From: Galaxea fascicularis
Lineage: Eukaryota > Cnidaria > Anthozoa > Scleractinia > Euphylliidae
Direction: 5' to 3'
Length of the DNA stretch: 64,000 nucleotides
NCBI GenBank assembly: GCA_948470475.1
Contig: OX419347.1
Location: forward strand, 1,147,501-1,211,500
In this document: positions 28,668-39,800 of the stretch, piece by piece
Layout of the letters: the number at the start of each line of letters is the position of its first letter
Numbering within the stretch: the first letter of the stretch is position 1
Program-made: the position numbers and the translations under genes
Notes under the pieces: model-generated
Told to the model about the DNA's origin: nothing
Databases searched by the model: none
Seen by the model: only the letters and a program-made list of their open reading frames with translations

Positions 28668-29990
28668 GATATCTATGGACAGACTGAATGGAATAACTTT
28701 CGCGGACGAAGTGTTTCGAAATTCCACCACACAAGGCTGTAGTATGTCACAGTATTTCTGTGTTGACACGTAGCATTTGCAGTTCCACTAATCACCACTC
28801 TGTTCTAGTTGGCTCTTGGGCGTTTATGGTGGATTTTTCTCAAAGATGAACGACAAAATAACTGTGTTTTCTGAAACATTTACACGTTTCATACCAGGAC
28901 TGAATCGTTTTCATTCCGGAAATAACACTGACAAATGGTACCCGTTACCACCGGCTGGGTTCTTTGTGACGTCAAAAGAACGTGTCAGCGCCCGTGAGGG
29001 CCGGGATACGTTTTTCGTTTTGTTGGGGGCTTGTCAGAAAATGGCAGGGGGAGGGGAGGGAAGGGGGAGAGTGAATTTCAGTGAAGCGATAAAAAAAAAA
29101 AAAGAACCTTTCAAGGAAGGAGATTAAAATGCCCCGACCCTCCCTTGGAACTCGACCTAAAATTCCATGACCCTCCTTTTGATAAATAAAACGTCCGAAT
29201 TCTGTATACAGTGGTAAAAGGAAAATGATTCAGTTCTTTTAATAAAGCAAAATTGAATTAAAATCTGAATTGAATCAAAACCTGTGACGAAGATACTTGA
29301 AAGTGGTGTCTGCGTTGGAGAAACAAGACAAAAGGAAGCTTTTTTCTCAATGGGATGATGACAGATTTTACGACCAGAAACATAGACACTCACTGCGTTA
29401 TAAGTTGGGTGTTGCGTTTATACTTTCAACAGCCTGTCTTGTCAAATAATCGACGGAATGCCTTGATTTTTAGACTTAATTTGTTATCTTGTAAAACATA
29501 ATATAAAAGCATCCCTTTACCATCATTTGTTAAAAAGGACTTAACATTATTTCGTTACACCAGGAGGAATGATATATTCCTCTTGTATGTGTCTCGGTAA
29601 TATCGAAAAGGAAACATGGGTTCCTGCTTTTATGGTTCCTGTTGAGGTGCAAATTGGTGAAGTACCGTATGCCTCAGAGATAAGGGACTGAGCACTAGAA
29701 CAGTTCTGTACGTGTAAGTCTACTCAAAGTGTCCTCTCAGTACCTCCACAACGTAGCCATTTCCTTATAAGGAAACATTTATTTTTACAAATGCAAGTCG
29801 GTGAAGTAAGATTTATTTTGGAAGTTTCATTCAAAATACAAAAAATGTTTTATTACACAGATGATGACGTTAAAGCTGGATAAATGCGTATTATGTGACC
29901 TAATATTATTTAAGTGGTGTAAGGCCTACTTTGAAGTTGAAATCAACTCACAAGAACGTTCTGTCCACAGCAGGTTGTTTTAATTTGAAA

Positions 29991-32900
29991 ATGGAAGACG
30001 AAGAGCAAGGTTTCAATGAGTTGTTTCCAGAACATCCACGGCGACCATTAAATGTTATGTTGGCCAATCCGAGGGAAAACGGAGTTGTGGAGTTTTTGGA
30101 TGCAGTTCGTGCTGGCAGTCTGGATGAAGTAAGCTTGCACTGCACGGTGTTCGAGACGTCTGAAAAATATTCAGTTTGAAAACAACCGAGGGGAAAATTA
30201 TCCGGAATGATTTTTCAAAACGTTATAGCACAAACACTACCGGATGAGCGTATTCGTTGGTTCATTTTACGTGTATGAGTACGTTCACACTTGATGGCCT
30301 CACTACTGAGAGGGGAATAGTATGCTAGAACATCTAAAATAATCACCTAATTTGTGGAAGGTCATGATTTGATTCCTGTTTGAAATGCAGTTTTTTGTTC
30401 TTTGCTTGTGCTTGTGGCATGTTGAACATTATGCCTTTCCCAACTAAAGATAACTGTTTAAGTAATAACTGTTACATGAACATCTCAGATAGAAAAAAAT
30501 CAAAAACAAAAAACCACAACAAGTGATTGGCCTCTTGGTGCCTGGGCCCATCTTAAATGAAACTGACCTGGTATTTCATCTTGTTTCCCTTTAATTTTTG
30601 ATTAGGCAAAGGTGATATTCGAGGTAAAGAAGATTGACCCCAACGTGTGGTTGGGACATCAAGGGGAAACTGCTCTCCATACTGCTGCCAAGAATGGGTA
30701 CTTAGATTTTGTCAAGTATCTCATTGAAGCAGGAGCAAATGTCAACCAAAAAGGTATCTAATTAAAAAATAAAATAAATAAATAATGGCCTTAGAAACCC
30801 GCAATTCTCAACTTAATAGTTAAGTCAAATTATGGAATTATGGATCTGAAGTAACCCTTGCCTTCCAGCTCCAAGATCTGTGTCACAGTGAATATATCTT
30901 CTCACTGTTACCTATTTTATTCTTCATTGTCATAGTTGGGAATTGATATATTTCAATGAAAGTATTCTAAATCTTGTGATCATAATTTCCTTTGACCACT
31001 TTGAATTCTAAAACAAGTAAGGAGGAAATGGAGGATAGTCCATCTTGAAGCATAACAGGTTACACTGAAAACTTTGATACTAGGGGTTGGAAAAACCACA
31101 GCAATAATGTGTTGCTTAACTTGGTCCTTATAATTATTCAAAAGTGAGTTTCGTGCCGTTTGAAGGCTTGTGATGATAAACTAGTCCCAACTGAATTTGA
31201 GCCATTGACCCTGTTATGCTTAATTGTACATGAAACTATTGAACCCTTATTATTTTTTTAATTGCAGATGGTCGTTTGAAGGTTGCCCTTCATCTGGCCT
31301 CCTCAGGTGGCCATCTTGATGTAGTTAAGGCTCTTGTAGAAGCTGGTTCCTGTTTAGATGACATTGATAAACTTGGACGATCACCCCTCATATGGGCAAC
31401 AGCTGGGAGATATGTAGATGTTGTGCAGTTCTTACTTACAGCAGGTGCCTCTATAACGACTTCAAGAAACTGGCATGCACTCCATGAAGCCTGCAAAGCA
31501 GGGTACATTGAGCTGGTTAAATTGTTAATAGATGCTGGGGCACCTGTTAATAATCCTCATCAGTGTAAGTACTTGACTTTTAATTAATATGCACAGGGGT
31601 TACAATAATTTTTGAAATAGCAGTCTGCACTGACCAAAGTAGGTGGCAACCCGAATTTTTTTAAATCACAAAGTGGGTGTCAGTTTTCGCTGCTTACCGG
31701 CCTCTAACAAAACCTCTCTATGTACCTATCAATGTTGAACAGGTGGGGGTGGATGGGGTAACGCAGAGAATAGGATAGTGATTTGATTATCACTGCTAGT
31801 ATGTGACCAGGGCATTTGACTGACCAATATAGTATTATTATTATTAATTATTATTTATTTGTCACAGTAAACGTTAGTACTGCTCAGGAGCTCTTGTAAT
31901 AAATCGTTCTCTCCATCAAGTCAATGACCTCAGACAGAGAGGTGGAGAACCTTTTGCAGGATATTAATACTAGCTGTGGCAGCAAAGCAGTGCTGACTTC
32001 TGCAATGCCGTCCGTGAGTCTTTGAAGGTGTTATTATTACTATTATTATTATTATTATTATTATTATTATGCAGTCAGTTGATCAAACCTTAACTACCAT
32101 TGAAGGAAGACAGTTACTTTCGTGTGTTGAATTAACTGATTAAAAGACAGAAACAGTAAACAGATCAAGGTTGTATGGGAATCACATCCCTGACTCATAA
32201 ATACTTCTTTCTGCAAATTATATAGCCTATGGCTGCAAGTACAGACTGAGCTCTCTTGCAGTCAGAAATTTACCATTCACCAACCCTAATAATAAATTAT
32301 TTCTTCATGGAGTTTTGTTTTAATTTTTTCCATTAGATTCTGGTTGCACACCATGGTCTCCCCTTCATATTGCTGTTCGTCATGGTAACTTGGACTGTGT
32401 TAAATTGCTAATCAGTTGTGGGGCTGATGTGAACAGTGTCGATGCTGGCAAACATAGTCCTTTGCATGAGGCTGCGTACAGAGGATATGAGAAAATCACA
32501 GTGGAGCTTCTTCTTCATGGAGCAGACCCACATGCTGCTAGTAACCAAAAGAGAACACCATTACATGAGGCTTGTATGCAAGGTACTCTCCCTTTAAACT
32601 CTAACAGTGATTAGAGCCTACTTTCTCCTTACAGTATTACCATTTCAACTAACATGCAGGTTATGATAATAAAGGAAACGATCATCAAACATGAATTGTG
32701 TTTATGTTTAATGAAATTCTCTGAACTAGTAGAAAGAAAATGAGAGGACCAGTTAAGAGAATATGCATGTTGATGTCAAGGCTTAAAGGGTTGAATAGCC
32801 ACCACAACATTTGAAATGTTAGACAATAGAACCCTTTCAGTTGCTACTGACTCCTTGATCCATATATTATATATTTACCAACTTGGTCTTTTCAATTGTA

Positions 32901-33189
32901 GGTAAAGTGAAAACTGTGATGATGTTGTTGGATATTGGTGCCAAAGTCAATGCTACAGATTTAGTGCGAGATACACCTCTTCATTTGGCACTCAGAGCAG
33001 ACCATGCTTATGACATTGCTGTCCAATTGACAGCTATTCTCCTCCAGTATGGTGCATCGCCAACACTACTTGGACGAGAAGATGACATGCCTCTTGATAT
33101 AGCCAGACAAACTTGCCAGGGCTACTGCTTAGAGTTGTTAGAGGCTGCTTTAGGTGAGAAAATTCATTTGACATTTTGTGAGCACAGTA

Positions 33190-33232
<43 letters not shown>

Positions 33233-34574
33233 TAATTGATCGATAACAAACGCTAACATTAAAATCCTATATACAATTAATTCGCTAAAAAAACTATTCG
33301 GTCAAAACACTATTTACAATTTCTTTCGATCAAAAAGAAGAGCTCTTAGATTTAATAATAATAATCATCATCATCATCATGCAATGCTGTGTCAGCACAG
33401 CAGGTTCATTATCCAGCACCACAACAAACTGCATGACCTGGAAGCAGAGATGCTAAGCATGGTCTGTAATGATGTGGAAGTTGAGCCAGTCCTTCAGGTC
33501 ACTGGGGAGACATCCAATCATGGCGCTAACAAAGCTCCTGATGCCCATTTGGATAGAGATCTACATTTTTCGATGTTCGGGTGTGTCACCTCAACACAAA
33601 CTCTCACAGAGACTTGACTCCTAAGCAGATCTATAAGAAGCATGAGAACAAGAAGAGGAGGTAGTATGTGGCAAGAGTAATGGAGATCAAACAGGGAACA
33701 TTCACTCCCCTAGTTTTCATGGCCACAGGCAGAGTGGCGCACGACTGTGTTGAGTACCACAGCAGACTTGCAGAACTGATTGCAGATAAGAAGGGAGAAA
33801 GCTACTCAAGCGCAATTTTCTGGATAAGAGCCAAAGTGTCCTTTGTCATCGTACGCTCTGTGATACTATGCTTGAGAGGCTCAAGATCCAGAAGATGACA
33901 ATTAGACTTTGTTGATCCAGATTTACAGATTGAAAACATTAAAGCCTGCCCAAATTAATTAATTTTATCTTTTTTCATGAACTTGTGAAGGAACTTTTTT
34001 TATTCTAGTTACTATTCTTTTTTTTTTTTAATTTGAAAAGAAATTTTTATCATTACAATTTAAAAGATTTGTAATTTTGTATATGTTATTGATCAATGTT
34101 TTAAAAAAAGTTTTTATGCATGGATACTTTTTAGCATGAACTGCAGAATTAGGAAATGTTTATCGGATACCATATTTTATGACCTTTCTGTATTTTGTTT
34201 TCTAATAATAATAATATTATTGTGTGTATTACTATCGGCATTCCTTAACTGAAATAACCTGTATTAATGTGATAAGCATTAGTATTAGGTAGCATTTTTT
34301 CTGAATAAATAATAATAATAATAATAAAAATAATAATAATAAATATAATAATTTTTTCATTAACAAAAAAAATAATATTGTTTTGTAATTCTTATAGCCC
34401 TCTATTCATTATTAAATCAAAAATGTTCTTTTCTTTTTGCTTTCAGAAAAGCCACAACCCCTTATGCAGATGTGCAAAGTTTGTGTGAGGAAACAACTAG
34501 CTTGTCACTGGGACAGCATTGATGAACTTCCACTACCAGTAACAATGAAGACCTTTCTTATAAATGGGTTTTAG
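29991..34574 (+). CDS. Ankyrin repeat and SOCS box protein (ASB family)
   Basis: Six exons join to 402 aa: 29991-30128, 30606-30753, 31268-31564, 32337-32582, 32902-33153, 34447-34574. After a 60-residue N-terminus come about eight ankyrin units, for example [72 protein letters not shown] and [12 protein letters not shown]. The last exon codes a SOCS box: [10 protein letters not shown] fits the elongin-BC box (P-L-x3-C-x3-V) and LPLP fits the cullin-5 box. ASB proteins are substrate receptors of CUL5-RING ubiquitin ligases, with the ankyrin face choosing the substrate; which one cannot be told. The ATG at 29991 is the first in frame. I cannot assign a vertebrate ASB number. Intron 5 holds a decayed retroelement in the sense direction. 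Confidence 0.93.
32031..32070. repeat. (TTA)n microsatellite, ASB intron 3
   Basis: About thirteen units of TTA with one interruption. Confidence 0.9.
33189..33236. repeat. (TAA)n microsatellite, ASB intron 5
   Basis: About fifteen units of TAA/AAT just downstream of exon 5. Confidence 0.9.
33379..33898 (+). pseudogene. Decayed retroelement ORF fragment (ASB intron 5)
   Basis: Two plus-strand blocks look like a former coding region. The first contains [17 protein letters not shown]; the second contains [19 protein letters not shown] and ends near CLRGSRS. These resemble the conserved C-terminal region of reverse-transcriptase-bearing ORFs common in cnidarian genomes; this is from memory and no RT motif is present here. 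At least one frameshift separates the blocks (around 33570) and there is a stop near 33664, so it is a dead fragment. No target-site duplication or poly(A) tail was found. Confidence 0.6.
34304..34350. repeat. (AAT)n-rich microsatellite, ASB intron 5
   Basis: Interrupted AAT/ATA units shortly before the last ASB exon. Confidence 0.8.
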
Positions 34575-35187
34575 TCATTAATAGATAGCATATGTTTTTC
34601 ACAAAATGATATTCTAAACTTCAAGCACTGAGTTCTTAATGTAAAAATCCTTGATGCTTTTAGATTGAACAGCTTTCAAACCTTCAGCACAACTTGGGAG
34701 AATTTAAGTAAACATCAAGACAATTTTGTTAACTGCATCAAGCTGAGTGGAGAATGGGTGTTTGGGAAGTCTAGGAGCCTCCTCTGTGACCCACATGTTC
34801 CCATGGCTAGCAATGCTAGTAGTATCCTAGCCATGAGCCCCTATGCATAGTCCTCCGGGTACCTGTTACACTGTATTAGCAGTGAAAGAGGAAAATAGGG
34901 GAGGGGAGGGGGAGAAAAATAGACTGAGACAAACCAACCAAAACTTCTTCAGAATTCCACTATGCTCTGCCACCCTGCAAGACACTACTTCATTGAGGGT
35001 ACTCTGTGCATGTACTAATGATCCAAAAACCACTGACTGCCCTGACGAATGTGTGTTAAAAGATGTGTAAATAGCATCTTAATGCAGTGAACAAGATGCA
35101 TTTGTAAAGTGAAGTGCTTAAATTTATTAAAAAGGAGAACAGTTTTGTAAATTATTTATGGTATACTTTTTGTTGATTTATATTTCT
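34575..35187. other. Tail-to-tail 3' region of ASB and COA7
   Basis: No gene here. It holds the ASB 3' UTR (plus) and the COA7 3' end (minus). A minus-strand AATAAA, seen as TTTATT at 35123-35128, lies about 60 bp beyond the COA7 stop. Confidence 0.6.
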
Positions 35188-36629
35188 TCATATTCTGAGC
35201 TCCCGTCCAGAGTATTTTTTGGCAAGTCTTTTGTATTTCTCAGCATCTTGTGGGTTTTTCTCAACACCATCACCAGTGGAATACATGCGACTCAAATTAG
35301 CGCATGCCCATGGGTGCATCATGCTACAGCTTTTTAAAGATAGGTCTGCAGCTTTGGCCAGCTCCTTTGGAATTCCATCTTTACCTGTCAAGTATATTAC
35401 ACTCAAGTTGAAGCATCCATTTGGGTGTCCATATTCACATGACTTTCTAAACATTTCAATGGCCTTGTTCATGTCTTTTTGTATTGTTGATCCTTTCACT
35501 CCATTTTGATAAACAAGTCCTGCATTATTGCAGGCTCCAGATGATTGCAGGTCGCATGCCCTGTGAAACAAGCTCATTGCCTTTTCAGGATCTTTGTGTT
35601 CTGAAAACAAAAGTTAAATGTTCATTACAAACCTGTGTAGTCGCTTAAGAAATTAGAGCGGTGATCGGTCTTACAAGAGATTTTTTTAAAACAGTATTTA
35701 ACTAAGAAACAAAGTGGTTATTTTAGAAGTGTCCCCCCTCCCTGCCAATCCTCTTAGTTGCAGGAAACAATAAATTATTCTATTTATTTAATCTGTAAAT
35801 TCCTTACTTTTTTGAGTAAGATAAAGATTTCCCAATGCAAAACAACTGTCTGCAAATCCAAGCTCATCACAGGTATGGTGGTAGAGTTCTTTGGCTTTTG
35901 TTATGTTCTTCTCAACTGCCATGTAAAACTCTGCTAGTGAGTGGCAAGCTGAAAGAGCAAAGATGCTTGTAAGATACCTCACACAAATTTCAAATGTGGT
36001 AAAACACTTGTCAAAAACATGATGAGTCTGTCTGGTTAGTTCGTTTACTGTTTTCCCTTTTAAAACTTAATGAAAGTGGTAGTTTTCATAGGTGGATTTC
36101 CGAATTAATGAGTGATGCAAAACTGAAGCACTTAATTGTTTAATTAAGGCAACTACTTGTCATGTTCGTTTCTTGAGTTCACAGTTTCATTTTTTAGTCG
36201 CACATTTTTTCTCCATATAAGCAAGGTCAAAGGTTAGATATATACATACATACACATACATAGTATTACATACATTTAATATTGGGTGAAGCAGATCATT
36301 AAGTATATATATAGGTAGCTATAACAGTTGATGTGGACCTGCTAAGAAAGAAAGGTGATAGTGGACCTCCTGTTTACATAAAGTCATACATGCGATATTG
36401 AAAAAGTAAGGTACGTTGAATGCTGATGGCATGGGTACTGATATGTGGTTAAATCAGGCTGGTTATATTCATGCAATGTGATGTAATTGTTGGACAAATG
36501 TGATGCAAGTTACTTACATTCCTTTTTCTTTGTACCATAGCACTCGTGTTTGTATATTTCATGCAGTTGTTCAGCATATTCCTTAGCTGCCTCAGCAGCC
36601 TTGTCTTCAGGCACCAAATTAAACGACAT
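35188..36629 (-). CDS. COA7: Cytochrome c oxidase assembly factor 7 (Sel1-repeat protein)
   Basis: Three exons join to 221 aa (5' to 3'): 36518-36629, 35808-35948, 35188-35600. The chain is a series of Sel1-like repeats, each with a helix-turn pattern and a cysteine pair about 8-10 residues apart: HECYGTKKKESC, HTCDELGFADSC, RACDLQSSGAC, KSCEYGHPNGC, KSCSMMHPWAC. Five such pairs, with GCFNLSVIYLTG and ACANLSRMYSTGDGVEK near the end, match COA7, an intermembrane-space protein of mitochondria needed for complex IV assembly (human 231 aa). The pairs fit disulfide-stabilised import. The start is the ATG of MSFNLVPEDK; no ATG exists further upstream in frame. It lies head to head with PIK3R, 266 bp between start codons. 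Confidence 0.9.
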
Positions 36630-36769
36630 TCCAAGACAGCGTTTTTGCACAAGGAAGTGCCCGAGAAGCAAGAAGAAGAAATGTTCCAGGCGTTGTTTGA
36701 AGTCCGGGCCTACATTATACAAATTATTCACTGAATTATTTTATTGCGGGCTCGTTCTGTCAACGAGCG

Positions 36770-36777
36770 TGACGTCA
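36770..36777. promoter_or_regulatory. CRE palindrome in the COA7/PIK3R bidirectional promoter
   Basis: TGACGTCA lies in the 266 bp between the two divergent start codons (36630-36895), next to a short GC-rich inverted word (CTCGTTCTGTCAACGAG). A CREB/ATF site shared by both genes is likely by position. Confidence 0.5.
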
Positions 36778-36895
36778 CGGAGTGGTGGATATGTAGCTTG
36801 TGGTCGAAGAATGAAGCGACACTTCCTTGCCATGATGGGGTGAAAAATCAAAGTATTTTGTCTCTGATTGGGTCCGTTCACCTCCTTTCCTAACG

Positions 36896-39800
36896 ATGAA
36901 TTCGGGCTGGGCTCAATTTCGGGTTCTTTACGATTTTGAACCCCGTGATCGAAGAGATATTGCCATAAAAGAAGGAGATGTTATGATAGTAGCAAAGCCC
37001 GTTTTGGATTACTCCGACTGGTTGACTGGAGAAAACACACGAACCGGAGAAGTAGGAGAGTTTCCTGGCACTTATGTGGAATATATTGGTGATCTAGAAG
37101 AGCTTCCTCAGGTGCAACATATTGACAAACCACCGGTTCCTCCACCGCGGCCACCAAGAACCGTATCAACAAAGCCTCCAGGTTTAAGCTTGTGTCCACT
37201 ATCTAATTAAAGCTAATATGTCTCAGATCATCAGCCTATTCTCGTTTTTAGTGACGAGTGAGGTGCGTTTCGTTTTCATTAAAGGAAGCGGGATTTTATT
37301 TTGTTCTATTTCTTTATTTTGAATGGTTCTAACTTGGTTAATGCGTCGTGGCAAATCGTTCGGAGAAGAAGATTTCGTTCGCTTCCGTTAGGCGTTGTAT
37401 AAGCAGGAAGGACTACAAGTTTGAAGCTCATTTCTTTCAAGTTAGATTTGTTTCTTTTGGACATTCATTTAGTTTGACTTTAATGATTTGGGGGATGTTA
37501 CAATCCAAGTAACAGTTAAGGCTTTTATAAGTTGCTTATTTAAGATGAATGTTAATGTAGCATGTAACGATAATAATAGTTACAAATTAATTTTGACATA
37601 AAAGCTGTCAAGTGCACATGCTAACTTTTTTGGCAACAGTTGCAATTGTTGTTTTAAGCTGCAGTGTTTTGTCCTTTAAATAGCATTTACCACTACTGTG
37701 CTAAGAAAAATGTCACATGCATGTACAGTGTAGTAATTACACCAGGATGGGGTCGAAGTTGGTGTACAATTCCTACCCTAAACGCTCATTTGTTTTTGAG
37801 CGTTGTGGCTTGAAACTCATCTTAGATTTTAATTATTTCATGGCGACAAATGGCAAGGTAAAATAAATTTTGCAATTTGCGAAACGACCATTCACCATCC
37901 TTCAATCATCTTAACTGAAGACTGAGGTGCTGCCAAAATACTTATTTCTGCTCACTTTCCATGCACTCAGTGTCAATGGCCATTGGGGGTATTTGCCTTG
38001 GCACTTTGCAGTTTGGTACATATACACCACTAGCCACCTCCACTTCGGTGAATAATTGATAAATATAATATTGTGTTACTACTTTTTATGTTTTGTTGTT
38101 ATTTCTTGTATTCTTGAACATACTCTTAGTTTAAGTAGCCTGTGTAGAATAGCAAAGCTCATCGCAGGCTACCAAGGTTTCACTTTTGTAATTTTCAAAA
38201 GATAAAGTCCTTGGAATGAAAATTAGCAATGAAAGAGAACGATGTTTCAACCTCTATGAGGTCATTTTCAAGTTCTAGTAAAATATAAATATTAGCATAC
38301 ATGTCAGGGATGCAGATAATAGCTAGAAGCTGGGGGGAAATACCTGGCTGTGAACTCAATTTTCCTGGTTGAAAAACTTTCTATGGTCTTACTGTGAAAA
38401 TCCAAAAACTGTGAACACTAGAAATATTTATGAAATGTTTTTGTGTTTCAAGTAACAAGCCGATCATACACAAGAACGCTAAACCACAAACAGAAACAGT
38501 AATTAGTTTGTTCATGTCACTTCTGATTGGTTGCTACACAATGGGAAATGTCCAAATCAAATCAAAGGGTTCACAGTTTTTGGATTCGCACAGTAAAAAT
38601 CTGTAGTAATGGATTCTTTTAACCCTTTAACATTTATTTATTTGTGGGCTTTTCTTAGGTTCCTAGTTGTCACTGATATTGACAGCATAACAAAGAATTG
38701 GAAGCATACAAAACTATACATCGTTATTCAAGGCACACAACAATGTTTCCATATTCGATATGTTTTTGGTTGACAGATGAATTTCTGTGGAGTTATGACG
38801 TCATTAATTGACATTTTTCTTGATTTTAACGTATCAAATTACATTTTTTTTATTTATAAAATCAAGGAAATACAAGCTAGGAGCGTTTTAGGGCCCAAAT
38901 ATGTTATAACTATGTGCAACAGTCCAAGTGACCAAGTTTTAGTCGAATCCATGAAATTGTTTGCAAGTTAGGCTTCTTTGAAGTTGTATTATTTCTTACC
39001 CTGAATTAGCGACATTTCGAAATAGGCAATAGCAATAACTTAATCTCCACACAATTACCTAATTTTAACTGTTCTCTGTCACATTGTGACTTTTTTGAAA
39101 GACCTATGTCTTGTCATTATTGAGAAGGTATGATCAAATTGAAATCAATTATATTGTTTTCATGACTGGCATTTAATTTCATCATTCGCCGGCGAACGAT
39201 AATTACAAGAAGTTGCGTTAAAGGGTTAAACCCGCCTGTGAACTGTCAATTCCCACCTGTTATCCCTATATCAAAAGCAGATGAGAATGTCATGAATTTT
39301 GAAATTATGGGAAAAAGTTGAATGAGATACTTGTTGTTCTCTTTTAATTGCTAATTCTTATTACAAAGTCAGTATCAAAGAAACTACTTATTAAAACCGA
39401 AGTATGTGTTGTTGTTGTTGTTTTGTTGCTGCTTCAAATGTGATATTCGTTTTTAAACCTTGATTAGAGCTTGATTTGATCATTTGTTTTGCTCTCTATT
39501 TTTGGACAGATTTAGACCACTCCTTGTATGAAAATGCAGCCACAAAGCCAATTTGGTGTTCCCAATGTAAGTGGTAATTTTAAATTGATAATGGAATAGG
39601 ACTTATTAGATTCTTGATTGATTCACAAAATCAGATGACTGCTCTTTTGGAGTTCAGATTGACTAAATCATTATTACTGTTGTAACAGGCTGAATTGGGA
39701 AACACCAAGCCCTGTTTCCTTTGTCATATCTGTAGCAGAACTGGGAACAGCAAATAGCAATGCTATAAATTGAACTTTTGTATAAATGAAAAGGTGGATT

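Larger units (their letters stand above)
26524..29990. other. Intergenic between PLK and the ASB gene (divergent)
   Basis: No convincing gene. On the PLK side is a CCAAT box on the minus strand (ATTGG near 26646). A short minus-strand frame at 28611-28667 ends at a good donor and could be a first exon. The 36-base SINE segment lies at 27741-27776. The rest is AT-rich with short G-rich runs near 27780-27810 and 29040-29070. Confidence 0.5.
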
